DNA of 64,000 nt from positions 8,130-72,129 of the forward strand of contig JAZUPW010000015.1 in NCBI GenBank assembly GCA_045605385.1, written 5' to 3'. The position numbers and the translations under genes were made by a program. Each line of letters starts with the position of its first letter. The stretch's first letter is position 1. Shown one piece after another: positions 16,261 through 23,853 of the stretch. The notes beneath the pieces were generated by a model. It saw only the letters and a program-made list of their open reading frames with translations, ran no database searches and had not been told where the DNA came from. The DNA is from SIG607 sp045605385. GTDB taxonomy: Bacteria; Bacillota; Clostridia; Oscillospirales; Acutalibacteraceae.

Positions 16261-17451
16261 ATGGAAAGAAAAGTTGGTACAGTTTCAAGGGGTATCCGTT
16301 GCCCCATTATCAGAGAAGGAGATAACCTTGTTGATATTGCGGTAACAAGCGTAATTGAAGCAACCGAGAGCGAAGGGTTTAATCTTCGCGACAAAGACGT
16401 AGTTGCGCTTACTGAATCTATTGTTGCAAGGGCGCAGGGCAACTATGCTACGGTTGAAGATATTGCGGCTGACGTTAAAGCAAAATTCGGCGGCGGAACT
16501 GTTGGTGTTATTTTCCCAATACTTTCGCGTAACCGCTTTGCAATTTGCTTAAAGGGTATTGCAATGGGCGCAAAGAAAATAGTTCTTATGTTAAGTTATC
16601 CAAGCGATGAAGTGGGTAATGCGCTTCTTACTTACGATCAACTTGACGATAAGGGCATTAATCCTTACAGCGACGTTTTAACCCTTAGCAAATACCGTGA
16701 ACTTTTCGGCGAAAACAAGCACGAGTTCACAGGTGTAGATTACGTTGAGTATTATTCAAACATCATTAAAGAAGCAGGCGCCGAGGTAGAGGTTGTTTTT
16801 GCTAACCAGCCTAAAACAATTCTTGATTATACCGATTGCGTATTAACCTGCGATATACACACACGCGCACGTACAAAACGTATTTTAAAGGCAAACGGCG
16901 CAAAGGTTGTTTGCGGACTTGACGATATTTTAAATGCTCCCGTTAACGGCAGCGGTTATAACAGCAAGTACGGACTTTTAGGTTCTAATAAATCTACTGA
17001 AGATAAAATTAAACTTTTCCCAAATGAATGTCAGGATTTAGTTGAAGAAATTCAAACTGTTTTAAAAGAAAAAACAGGAAAACATATTGAAGTAATGGTT
17101 TACGGTGACGGCGCATTTAAAGATCCTCAGGGTAAAATCTGGGAACTTGCCGATCCTGTTGTTTCTCCTGCCTTTACCGAAGGTTTAAAGGGTACGCCTA
17201 ATGAACTTAAATTAAAATATCTTGCCGATAACGATTTTAAAGATTTAAGCGGCGAAGAACTTAAAAAGGCAATTTCTGACAGCATTAAGCAAAAGGACAG
17301 CGACCTTGTTGGCAATATGGCTTCGCAAGGAACAACTCCCCGTCAGCTTACCGATTTGTTGGGTTCGCTTTGCGATTTAACCAGCGGTTCGGGTGATAAG
17401 GGTACGCCAATTATTCTTATTCAGGGTTATTTTGATAACTTTACAGATTAA
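16261..17451 (+). CDS. CofE-like (coenzyme F420-0:gamma-glutamyl ligase family) protein
   Basis: A 396-residue protein of the F420 ligase family (CofE/FbiB-N type). 'VSRGIRCPIIREGDNLVDI' and 'DVVALTESIVARAQG' match the N-terminal part of CofE, which adds L-glutamate to a phospho-lactyl deazaflavin using GTP. It is longer than archaeal CofE (about 250 residues) because of extra sequence around 'DIHTRARTKRILKANGAKVVCGLDDI' and a C-terminal extension. No other F420 biosynthesis gene is in the window. Homologs in organisms without F420 can act on other acceptors; a chlamydial member was proposed as a folylpolyglutamate synthase. A single-gene unit with its own promoter and terminator. Confidence 0.75.
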   Translation: MERKVGTVSRGIRCPIIREGDNLVDIAVTSVIEATESEGFNLRDKDVVALTESIVARAQGNYATVEDIAADVKAKFGGGTVGVIFPILSRNRFAICLKGIAMGAKKIVLMLSYPSDEVGNALLTYDQLDDKGINPYSDVLTLSKYRELFGENKHEFTGVDYVEYYSNIIKEAGAEVEVVFANQPKTILDYTDCVLTCDIHTRARTKRILKANGAKVVCGLDDILNAPVNGSGYNSKYGLLGSNKSTEDKIKLFPNECQDLVEEIQTVLKEKTGKHIEVMVYGDGAFKDPQGKIWELADPVVSPAFTEGLKGTPNELKLKYLADNDFKDLSGEELKKAISDSIKQKDSDLVGNMASQGTTPRQLTDLLGSLCDLTSGSGDKGTPIILIQGYFDNFTD

Positions 17452-17456
17452 AAGTG

Positions 17457-17498
17457 AAAAATCCCGACAATTTTTTGTCGGGATTTTCTTTTTTTTAC
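17457..17498 (+). terminator. Intrinsic terminator
   Basis: AATCCCGACAA...TTGTCGGGATT followed by a long T-rich run. Confidence 0.85.
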
Positions 17499-17527
17499 TT
17501 GCAGTTATATGAATAGTAATATATAAT
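17499..17527 (+). promoter_or_regulatory. Sigma-A type promoter of the acyltransferase-glycosidase operon
   Basis: TTGCAG, 17-base spacer, TATAAT, directly after the preceding terminator and about 38 bases before the ATG. Confidence 0.7.
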
Positions 17528-17564
17528 AACAAAGTAAATCCAACTTTTTTAAAAGGTGATAAAA

Positions 17565-18482
17565 ATGAAAGCATATTTAAACGAGTTTTTAAGTTTTTAC
17601 AAGTATCCCGACAGCGCCGTTACCGCTTTTAACGAAGCATACGAAAAGTTAGAGAATAACGAAAACTTAAATTTTTTGCTTAAGTATTTTTATGAAGATA
17701 GAGAAAAGGTTTCGGGCAAAATAGAATCTATGATGGATGAAGCCGCAGAAACTACGGGAGTTCATAAATACACCGCAAAATTCCTTTTTTATTTGCTTCT
17801 TTCCAAACAACTTAAAGAAGAGTATAAGAAACGCGGTATTGATGAACAGATTTATATAGACAGTATGGAAGACCTGCGCTATAAAGCGGTAGAATGTTTC
17901 GACGTTTACGGTGTGTGGGGATTTTTCACAACCCCTTGGTTTTATAACTTCTTCCGTTTTGAATGTTTTAAGTTAGGCAGACTTGAATTTGAAATAATAG
18001 GCCTTAATTTAGATAACCTTGAACATAAAGAATACACCGTTGCGGGTAAAACCGTAAAAGCGGGAACTCCCGTTATAAACGTTCATATTCCTTCTTCGGG
18101 CGAACCCTTTACTAAAGAGGCCCGTTTCGCTTCGTATGATAAAGCATACCATTTCTTTAACGACGTTCTTGGCAAGAAAATAGACACTTTTGCTTGCGGA
18201 AGTTGGTTGCTTTACGATAAAAATAAAGAAATTTTAGGCGAAAAGTCTAATATAGTAGACTTCGCAAATGATTTTAATATTTTAGGAAGTTGGGAATATA
18301 AAGACCCATGGCACGATATGTGGCGCATATTCGGTAAATACGGAAACGGCCCAGCCGAAGAACTGCCAAGAAACACTTCTTTGCAGCGCGCTTATGCCGA
18401 CTTTATTCAAGGAGGCGGCATTCCGGGTGCAAGTAAGGGCGTTTTTGTGTGGGATGACGTAAATAAGACAACCTTAAAATAA
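17565..18482 (+). CDS. GNAT-like acyltransferase-domain protein
   Basis: A 305-residue soluble protein. The layout fits the acyltransferase family with an N-terminal helical domain and a C-terminal GNAT-like domain (NAT_N/GNAT_C). The C-terminal half contains 'LEFEIIGLNL', 'GTPVINVHIPSSGEPFT' and 'GSWLLYDKNKEILGEKSNIVDFANDFNILGS', which I recognise from that family. No substrate can be assigned. It starts an operon with a putative glycosidase 12 bases downstream, so sugar or glycan acyl metabolism is possible. A GTG at 17556 in the same frame overlaps the ribosome binding site AAAAGGTG, so the ATG at 17565 is chosen. Confidence 0.65.
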   Translation: MKAYLNEFLSFYKYPDSAVTAFNEAYEKLENNENLNFLLKYFYEDREKVSGKIESMMDEAAETTGVHKYTAKFLFYLLLSKQLKEEYKKRGIDEQIYIDSMEDLRYKAVECFDVYGVWGFFTTPWFYNFFRFECFKLGRLEFEIIGLNLDNLEHKEYTVAGKTVKAGTPVINVHIPSSGEPFTKEARFASYDKAYHFFNDVLGKKIDTFACGSWLLYDKNKEILGEKSNIVDFANDFNILGSWEYKDPWHDMWRIFGKYGNGPAEELPRNTSLQRAYADFIQGGGIPGASKGVFVWDDVNKTTLK

Positions 18483-18493
18483 GAGGTGCTTTT

Positions 18494-19918
18494 ATGTTCG
18501 AAAGATTCTATATAACCAGACGTCAGGATGATTGCTTTTACAGAGATTTAAGAAGGTTTGCCGATGACAGAACCGTACTTACAAATCCCCACAAGGGTTG
18601 GTATTTGCATTTTATTGACAACGGCATAAGACGAAAAGAATACCGCGAAGACATTTCAGGCCCTGAGGATATTTTGAATATTCCCGGTATGAAGATTTTA
18701 TATATCCGTCTTGACTGGCTTGATATTGAAGCACAAGAGGGTGTTTTTGACTGGTCTTACGTTGATAATATTGTAAATACCTACAAAGAATACGGTTATA
18801 AATTCGCTTTGCGTTTCTGCACCTATGAAGGCTTTGGCGAAACAGCAGTTGCTACACCAATGTGGGTATTTGACAAAGGCGCTAAGTATAACCTTTTTGA
18901 AAAAAGAGGACTTAAGGACAGACCCTACTGTAAAATGAACGGCGATTTTTACGAGCCTGTTTACGATGACCCGATTTTTAAGGAGTGTCTTGAACGCTTT
19001 ATAAAAGAATGCGGCAGAAAGTTTAACGGTAAGGATTTTGTTGAGTGGGTGGATATCGGCACTTTCGGTACTTTTGGCGAGGGACATACCTACGGCGGCA
19101 GTCAGAAAGTGTATCCTTTCGAAACGTTAAAGTGGCATATTGATTTGCACGTTAAAAACTTTCCCGATACAAGACTGGTTGTAAATGATGATATGATAAC
19201 TCAGCTTTACGGTGAAGACGGTAATAAATACTGCCGATATCTTGCCGATTACTGCAGAGGTCTTAATATGGGCATTACAGATGATTCAATTAACGTTGAG
19301 TATTTTTCTAATGCTATGGGATATGATACCCTGCGCACTCCCGAGCTTTTCGATATGTTCAAAGGAAACGCTCCTGTAGATTTAGAGTTTGAGCATTACG
19401 GCGGTTACGGCGCTATTGAGCGCTTTGAAGGCGGATACAGGCATATAGAGGCATTAAAGCATACGGGCGCGAGTTATGCGGGTTTCCACGGCTATGTAAC
19501 AAAATGGTATGCCGAACAAAAGGATATGCATAATTATCTTGCCAACCGCCTTGGATATTGGTATTTTGTAAACGGTTTTTCGCTTGTGGATTTAACCTCG
19601 GGAACAACTCCGATACTTTCTGTGGATATTGAAAATAAAGGCTTTGCAAGAGCCTATGATAAGTTTACCGCAAAGGTCGTATTAGTTAACGAAAAAGGCG
19701 AAGAAAACGTTGTTTTTGAAGGTGATTCGGGTAATGAAGGCTGGCTTCCCGAAAAAGAAGCAAACAACCGTTATCAGTTAAGTCTTAAGGGCATAGAAAA
19801 AGGCGAATATAAGCTTTATTTCGGACTTTTTGAAAAAGATACTGCAATAAAGCTTGCGTTGTGCGATGAGCTTTTAAATAACGGTATGTATTTATTAGAT
19901 ACGGTAACAGTTAATTAA
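18494..19918 (+). CDS. Putative glycosidase, DUF4832-type TIM-barrel protein
   Basis: A 474-residue protein. It begins with 'VLTNPHKGWYLHFIDNG' and 'MKILYIRLDWLDIEAQEGVFDWSYVDNIV', the pattern of DUF4832/DUF4874 proteins and of clan A-like glycoside hydrolases ('W..iEp.eG.yDW'). Acidic residues that could be catalytic sit in 'WVDIGTFGTFGEGHTYGG' and 'VDLEFEHYGGYG'. The last about 100 residues look like a beta-sandwich ('VLVNEKGEENVVFEGDSG'). No signal peptide is seen, so it is probably cytoplasmic. It is the second gene of the operon with the GNAT-like protein. ATG follows GAGGTG. Enzyme activity is inferred from the fold pattern only. Confidence 0.68.
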   Translation: MFERFYITRRQDDCFYRDLRRFADDRTVLTNPHKGWYLHFIDNGIRRKEYREDISGPEDILNIPGMKILYIRLDWLDIEAQEGVFDWSYVDNIVNTYKEYGYKFALRFCTYEGFGETAVATPMWVFDKGAKYNLFEKRGLKDRPYCKMNGDFYEPVYDDPIFKECLERFIKECGRKFNGKDFVEWVDIGTFGTFGEGHTYGGSQKVYPFETLKWHIDLHVKNFPDTRLVVNDDMITQLYGEDGNKYCRYLADYCRGLNMGITDDSINVEYFSNAMGYDTLRTPELFDMFKGNAPVDLEFEHYGGYGAIERFEGGYRHIEALKHTGASYAGFHGYVTKWYAEQKDMHNYLANRLGYWYFVNGFSLVDLTSGTTPILSVDIENKGFARAYDKFTAKVVLVNEKGEENVVFEGDSGNEGWLPEKEANNRYQLSLKGIEKGEYKLYFGLFEKDTAIKLALCDELLNNGMYLLDTVTVN

Positions 19919-19950
19919 AAAAGCAAGAACCTTAGGTTCTTGCTTTTTGT
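19917..19950. terminator. Bidirectional intrinsic terminator
   Basis: AAGCAAGAACC...GGTTCTTGCTT (19921-19931 and 19935-19945) with A and T runs on both sides, between convergent genes. Confidence 0.88.
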
Positions 19951-20264
19951 TATTTATCTATATTTTGTAGTTCATTATGAATTTTTTCAAGTTTTAAATT
20001 AATTGATATAAGTAGTTCTTCTTTCTTTGAAAGTGCTGTTTCGGGTTGGCTTATGTCGGTTCTTATCATTTCATCTAAAGTATAACCGAAGGTATCAAAT
20101 ATTATCTTGCTTATCCGTTCAATATTATTTATATTTTTTGAATAAATTTCATAATAAGCATACGTGCTTCTCGGAAGTCCCAATATATCTGCCATTTCTT
20201 CTTGTGTAACGTCAGCAATTTTTCTTAGATATTTTAAGTTTTCAGAAAAAAGTGTTTTCGGCAT
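19950..20264 (-). CDS. XRE-family regulator downstream of small RNA A
   Basis: A 104-residue protein. The N-terminal about 65 residues are an XRE helix-turn-helix ('LKYLRKIADVTQEEMADILGLPRSTYAYYE'). The C-terminal part is a charged amphipathic helix ('KKEELLISINLKLEKIHNELQ') that may dimerise as a coiled coil. ATG at 20264 is preceded by GGGGGG, an unusual G-run ribosome binding site. That run directly follows the U-tract of the small RNA terminator, so expression depends on read-through or a local start. No target is known. The toxin-antitoxin pair upstream is a separate unit, closed by its own terminator. Confidence 0.82.
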   Translation of the reverse strand: MPKTLFSENLKYLRKIADVTQEEMADILGLPRSTYAYYEIYSKNINNIERISKIIFDTFGYTLDEMIRTDISQPETALSKKEELLISINLKLEKIHNELQNIDK

Positions 20265-20277
20265 TTAATTACCCCCC

Positions 20278-20434
20278 AAAAAAAAAAAGTGCGCCTCAAT
20301 AAGAGAACGCACCGAAAAAGTGTTTCCCTTCGATAGTTGCGACACAAACCGAAATCTCACAGAAAGACATAGGAAGCACTTTTTACCAAAGTGTTCCTTT
20401 CTGTGAGATATATGTAATTTAGGTTTATGTCGCA
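20278..20434 (-). ncRNA. Structured small RNA or leader RNA 'A' upstream of an XRE gene
   Basis: About 157 nt on the minus strand. A 14-base closing stem (TTGCGACATAAACC pairs with GGTTTGTGTCGCAA; 20422-20435 and 20337-20350) encloses a perfect 13-base stem ATCTCACAGAAAG/CTTTCTGTGAGAT and an apical stem GAACACTTT/AAGTGCTTC. A 24-base linker ending in TTTTTCG leads to the terminator GTGCG...CGCAC (20289-20312) and an 11-U run. A strong promoter lies immediately upstream and no ORF is inside. Layout and spacing match small RNA B at 30495. It may act as a separate RNA or as an attenuator for the XRE gene 14 bases beyond. Possibly a member of the 'HTH-XRE' RNA motif that I recall being reported in Clostridiales; untested. 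Confidence 0.75.
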
Positions 20435-20439
20435 AGGTT

Positions 20440-20468
20440 ATTTTATCACAAAAAAATTGTTTTGTAAA
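20440..20468 (-). promoter_or_regulatory. Sigma-A type promoter of small RNA A
   Basis: TTTACA, 17-base spacer, TAAAAT on the minus strand. The -10 ends 4 bases before the closing stem of the RNA. Confidence 0.82.
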
Positions 20469-20469
20469 C

Positions 20470-20500
20470 AAAAAAATGCGACCCGTTTTTAATCGGGTCG
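20470..20500 (-). terminator. Intrinsic terminator of the hepT-mntA unit
   Basis: CGACCCG...CGGGTCG (20479-20485 and 20494-20500) followed on the minus strand by seven T residues. Confidence 0.82.
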
Positions 20501-20505
20501 TTATA

Positions 20506-20838
20506 TTATAAATTATTTAGTTTGCTATACAGGTACGGAATATCTTTTGAAACGGTATCATAAACAATGTCAAGTTTTACCTCCCCGTATTCGTGAACAA
20601 TTTTATTTCGCATACCTTTAATTGCTTGCCAAGGAATATCGTTATGCTCTGTTTTAAAAGCATCGCTGAGTTTTGCAGACGTTTCAGATATTTGTATTAA
20701 TCTAAAAAGAACTGAATCGCATAAAATTTCGTTTGTTTCAAGCTCGTTTAGAGATAGAGTTTTAGTGTGCATTATAATAAAATTTATATCTTTAAGCATT
20801 TTTTTAACGTAATAAGTATCGTTTTTAATATTATCCAT
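20506..20838 (-). CDS. hepT: HepT-like HEPN toxin (DUF86)
   Basis: A 110-residue all-helical HEPN protein. 'RNKIVHEYG' near residue 82 gives the Rx4HxY motif of HepT toxins, which in related systems cleave RNA or are tyrosine-modified on this motif by their partner. It is encoded just after mntA with an 8-base overlap, the opposite gene order from some HepT/MntA pairs but common in Firmicutes. The partner is an HTH-MNT antitoxin. The motif is complete, so the toxin is probably active. Its cellular target is not known from sequence. Confidence 0.85.
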   Translation of the reverse strand: MDNIKNDTYYVKKMLKDINFIIMHTKTLSLNELETNEILCDSVLFRLIQISETSAKLSDAFKTEHNDIPWQAIKGMRNKIVHEYGEVKLDIVYDTVSKDIPYLYSKLNNL

Positions 20839-21301
20839 AAATTTTTATTCCTTCTTTTAATATTTCACTAATTAATTCTAAATTGTTTGATAGTTGTTTT
20901 TCGTTTAACAAATCAATCTTTTTGTGCAGTTTTTCTCTAAGTTCTTCAACTAATCCGTAAAATTGCAAGCCTGAAAGCGAAGTGCTGACCAATAAATCTA
21001 TATCGCTTGAGGGAGTGGCTTTTCCTTTTGCATAAGAGCCGAATAAATAACAAAAGTTAATTGGATATTTTTCAAAAACGCTGTTGCAAATTTTTCTGAT
21101 TTCTTCTATTGACAGCAATCCGTTTTCTTCATCAACATATCCGTAGTTGAACAGCTTTTCTAACATATACTTATATTTGAAGGTTGTTTGTTTTTCGGCT
21201 TTGTTTTCGTAATCGGAATAAGTTCTAAGCGGAATTTCTAAAAAATTTGCAGCCTGCTGCTGTGTAATGCCTTTACTTTTCCTTAATTCGCGTAATGTCA
21301 T
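20831..21301 (-). CDS. mntA: MntA-like antitoxin: XRE helix-turn-helix fused to minimal nucleotidyltransferase
   Basis: A 156-residue protein. Residues about 1-60 are an XRE domain ('LRELRKSKGITQQQAANFLEIPLRTYSDYENK'). Residues about 75-150 are a minimal nucleotidyltransferase with 'FGSYAKGKATPSSDIDLLV', which gives the GSx10DxD signature of MntA. MntA-type antitoxins neutralise HepT by AMPylating its Tyr motif. The fused DNA-binding domain suggests that the antitoxin also represses its own operon. Three TATGCAA repeats spaced by 33 bases lie just upstream and are candidate operators. Start ATG follows a GAGGTG-type site. Confidence 0.85.
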   Translation of the reverse strand: MTLRELRKSKGITQQQAANFLEIPLRTYSDYENKAEKQTTFKYKYMLEKLFNYGYVDEENGLLSIEEIRKICNSVFEKYPINFCYLFGSYAKGKATPSSDIDLLVSTSLSGLQFYGLVEELREKLHKKIDLLNEKQLSNNLELISEILKEGIKIYG

Positions 21302-21357
21302 AATATCACCTCTACTAATTGCAGTATATCACTATTTTAACCCGAATGCAATAAAAA

Positions 21358-21435
21358 TATGCAAAAATTGCATAAATCTTTAAAAATAAATATGCAAGAA
21401 TTGCGTGTTTTTGAAATTAAAAATATGCAAAAAAG
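21358..21435. repeat. Three 33-base-spaced TATGCAA repeats, candidate operators of MntA
   Basis: Copies begin at 21358, 21391 and 21424, exactly 33 bases apart (about three helical turns). The first is palindromic (TATGCAAAAATTGCATA), the second nearly so (TATGCAAGAATTGCGT), and the third is a half-site. Related half-sites occur near 21345 and 21318. The position upstream of an HTH antitoxin gene fits autoregulation. Confidence 0.65.
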
Positions 21436-21460
21436 AAATAAGCCTTACAAAAAGTAAAGC

Positions 21461-22129
21461 TTATTTCAATATATTAAGCAATTCGCTTAAACTGCTAATT
21501 ACGTATTCGCATTTTTCTACTTCGGGGAACAGCCAAATAGCGTATTTATTCATCCATACAGGTATATAACCAGCCTGTCTTGAACCCTCAACGTCGTTTA
21601 AAGGATTATCGCCAACGTAAATAAGTTCGTTTGGCTTTAGGTTCAGCGCTTGTGCCATTTCTAAAAAAGGCTCTTTAGCGGGTTTTCTTGTTTTTTCGCA
21701 AATAATGGTGTGTTCAATATATTTACCAAAATTAAGCAGTTTTAATTTTGCGCCTTGGCACTCAACAGTGCCGTTGGTTATAATGCCTAATTTATAACCG
21801 CGCTTTTTTAGCGCGCTAAGAACAAACTCAGCATCTTCTTCGGCAAAACCAATTATCTTGTAATACTCGTGCACAAAGTCAAAAAGCGGCTTCCAGTATT
21901 CTTTTTCTTTAAGAACTTTTTTGCCGTATAGCCATTCACCCATTGCCTGCCAACCGTAATGGTTTTTGTTAAGGTCGCTTTCTAACAGTTCAGCCACAAA
22001 TCTTTCTTCGGAAATACCGCCGTAAAGCAGTTCTTTATTTTGTTTGTAAAATTCTTTTCCTATTTCAACAAGCACGCGTCGTCTGTCTGAAAGCGTGGCA
22101 TCTAAATCAAAAACTACGCCCTTAATCAT
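21461..22129 (-). CDS. HAD-superfamily hydrolase
   Basis: A 222-residue haloacid dehalogenase-like phosphatase. Motif I is 'VVFDLDATLSDRR' (nucleophile Asp near residue 8, DxDxT). Motif II is in 'LGIITNGT', motif III Lys is in 'KTRKPAKEPF', and motif IV is 'YVGDNPLNDVEGSRQAG'. A helical cap lies between motifs I and II. The substrate is unknown; small phosphorylated metabolites are typical. It overlaps the upstream rodA-like gene by 8 bases, so the two are co-translated. A hairpin AAATAAGC...GCTTATTT at its 3' end (21436-21468) may be the terminator. Confidence 0.85.
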   Translation of the reverse strand: MIKGVVFDLDATLSDRRRVLVEIGKEFYKQNKELLYGGISEERFVAELLESDLNKNHYGWQAMGEWLYGKKVLKEKEYWKPLFDFVHEYYKIIGFAEEDAEFVLSALKKRGYKLGIITNGTVECQGAKLKLLNFGKYIEHTIICEKTRKPAKEPFLEMAQALNLKPNELIYVGDNPLNDVEGSRQAGYIPVWMNKYAIWLFPEVEKCEYVISSLSELLNILK

Positions 22130-23258
22130 GCAAATACAACATCCTTGAGTTTCTGTGTCGGTAAACGCTTAAAACCTCGCCAACACCCAAATACAAACAG
22201 GCAAGCGAAGTACCGCCTGCGCTGAAAAACGGCAAAGTAATACCAATAACGGGTAAAATAGACAAGCACATTCCAAGGTTAATTGCGGTTTGCGCAAAAA
22301 TCATACCGAAGAATCCAACGCAAATAAGTTTACCGCTTAATTTTCGGGTTTCTTTGGCAACGTTTAAGGAACGCACGCAAATAAGCGAAAGCAAAATAAC
22401 AACCGCCATACAGCCTATAAATCCTAATTCTTCGCCAACCGAAACAAAAATAAAATCGTTATAGCCTTCGGGCACACCTGCGGGGCCCATCTGCGTAAGG
22501 TTGCCTTTAAACAGACCTTGTCCAAAAACACCGCCGCCCGAAAGCGCAACTCTACCGCGCCACTGCTGCCAACCTGCGCCTTGAAGGTCTGCTTCAATAT
22601 CAAACATCATTCTTATACGTGATTGCTGGTCGGGGTTCATTATAAAGAAGTAAATAAAGGGCGCGGCAACAATAATAGCGCTGAAAAGTATAATAAAATA
22701 CTTTTTATCAACCCCTGCCGCCCACATCATACAAATTGCCATAACGGCAAAAACAAGCGCAGTGCCGTCGTCGCCCTGAAAATGTATAAGTAAAACAGGA
22801 ACGGCGGCGTGAACGCAAACGGGAACAAGATAATAAAGTTTGTTGATTTTTTCGCTTATTTTAGATAAGTGGTAAGCAAAGGTAAGAATAAAACAGGATT
22901 TCAAAAGTTCGCTGGGCTGAAAGGTGGTAAAACCTAAATTAAGCCAGGCTTTATCGTCAGTACCCGCAGGTCCTGTACCTATAACAAAGGTAAGCAGTAC
23001 GGGAATAAGACCTATTGCGCCCGCAACGTACCAATATTTAAGCAAGGTTTCAAAATCAAAAAGAGAGATAAGTGTGGCGGCGGCAATACCTAAAAGCATA
23101 CATAAAACCTGTATTATAAACTGCTTTGCGCTGCCCGTGTATCTTGTGGCTGAAAAAACCATTAAGCAACCGAAACAGGTTGAAAACAGACAAAGAAACG
23201 TAAGCCGTTTATCGCTTTCGCGGATATAATCGGCGAACATAGACCAAAGTTTGCCCAT
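22122..23258 (-). CDS. rodA: RodA/FtsW/SpoVE-family cell wall polymerase (SEDS protein)
   Basis: A 378-residue polytopic membrane protein with about ten hydrophobic helices. SEDS proteins polymerise lipid II into peptidoglycan strands with a class B PBP. Recognisable segments are 'DDKAWLNLGFTTFQPSELLKSCFIL', 'LIHFQGDDGTALVF', 'GGGVFGQGLFKG.LTQMGPAGVPEGYNDFIFVSVGEELGFIG' and 'GITLPFFSAGGTSL'. The second segment is more like RodA than FtsW. No mreBCD genes are nearby to confirm the elongation role. It is the first gene of a two-gene unit with the HAD hydrolase; ATG follows AGGAGG. Confidence 0.85.
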   Translation of the reverse strand: MGKLWSMFADYIRESDKRLTFLCLFSTCFGCLMVFSATRYTGSAKQFIIQVLCMLLGIAAATLISLFDFETLLKYWYVAGAIGLIPVLLTFVIGTGPAGTDDKAWLNLGFTTFQPSELLKSCFILTFAYHLSKISEKINKLYYLVPVCVHAAVPVLLIHFQGDDGTALVFAVMAICMMWAAGVDKKYFIILFSAIIVAAPFIYFFIMNPDQQSRIRMMFDIEADLQGAGWQQWRGRVALSGGGVFGQGLFKGNLTQMGPAGVPEGYNDFIFVSVGEELGFIGCMAVVILLSLICVRSLNVAKETRKLSGKLICVGFFGMIFAQTAINLGMCLSILPVIGITLPFFSAGGTSLACLYLGVGEVLSVYRHRNSRMLYLHD

Positions 23259-23288
23259 ACTTTTACCTCCTTTTTAACCTTTGTATAT

Positions 23289-23317
23289 ATTGTATAATAT
23301 ATGAAAGAAATTTTCAA
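23289..23317 (-). promoter_or_regulatory. Sigma-A type promoter of the rodA-like gene
   Basis: TTGAAA, 17-base spacer, TACAAT on the minus strand. Confidence 0.65.
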
Positions 23318-23350
23318 CTTAAAAATAATAAACATAGTTGTCAAATTTTG

Positions 23351-23379
23351 TTGCATAGCCAAAAGATATTTGATATAAT
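23351..23379 (+). promoter_or_regulatory. Sigma-A type promoter of tsaE-tsaB-rpiB-upp
   Basis: TTGCAT, 17-base spacer, TATAAT. An ATG at 23380 would lie upstream of the expected transcript start, which supports the later tsaE start. Confidence 0.75.
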
Positions 23380-23424
23380 ATGTTTGATGTAAAGTGTTTT
23401 AGGAAAGGCGGAAAGAAAAAACTT

Positions 23425-23853
23425 ATGGAAAAATATATATCTTCTTCGCCCGAAGAAACACTTAATATTGCAAGTGCTCTTGCACAAACTTTAAAGGGCG
23501 GCGAAATAATTGCCTTTAAGGGCGACCTTGGTATGGGAAAGACCTGTTTTACAAGAGGACTGGCAACAGGGCTTGGATATAAAGGTGAAGTTAACAGTCC
23601 AACCTTTGCAATAATGAACGAATACAAAGGCGGAAGGCTTGATTTGTTTCATTTTGATATGTACCGTATATCTTCTTGGGAAGATTTAGATGCCGTAGGT
23701 TATTTTGATTACTGCGCTTCAGGCGGTGTGGTTGCCGTTGAATGGAGCGAAAATATTGAAGCCGCAATTTCGGGCGAGGTTATAACCGTAACAATAACGC
23801 GCACAGGCGATACACAGCGCACCATAACTATAGAAAGGGAGCATATAACTTGA
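23425..23853 (+). CDS. tsaE: tRNA t6A biosynthesis ATPase TsaE
   Basis: A 142-residue protein. Walker A is 'FKGDLGMGKTCFTRGLA' near residue 35, followed by 'VNSPTFAIMNEYKGG', 'LFHFDMYRI' and the conserved 'VEWSENI'. TsaE is an ATPase that works with TsaB and TsaD to transfer threonylcarbamoyl to A37 of ANN-decoding tRNAs. Its stop overlaps the tsaB start. tsaD is not in the window. The frame extends upstream to 23380, but homologs begin at the 'ISSSPEETLNIA' helix, so the ATG at 23425 is chosen. Confidence 0.92.
   Translation: MEKYISSSPEETLNIASALAQTLKGGEIIAFKGDLGMGKTCFTRGLATGLGYKGEVNSPTFAIMNEYKGGRLDLFHFDMYRISSWEDLDAVGYFDYCASGGVVAVEWSENIEAAISGEVITVTITRTGDTQRTITIEREHIT

Noticed and set aside
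20278..20434. 6S RNA
   Set aside because: Length is somewhat short, there is no large central bubble of the usual kind, and a second copy with the same plan exists next to another XRE gene.
21358..21435. CRISPR array
   Set aside because: The repeated part is only about 7-17 bases, there are three copies, no cas genes, and spacers are A/T-rich promoter-like DNA.
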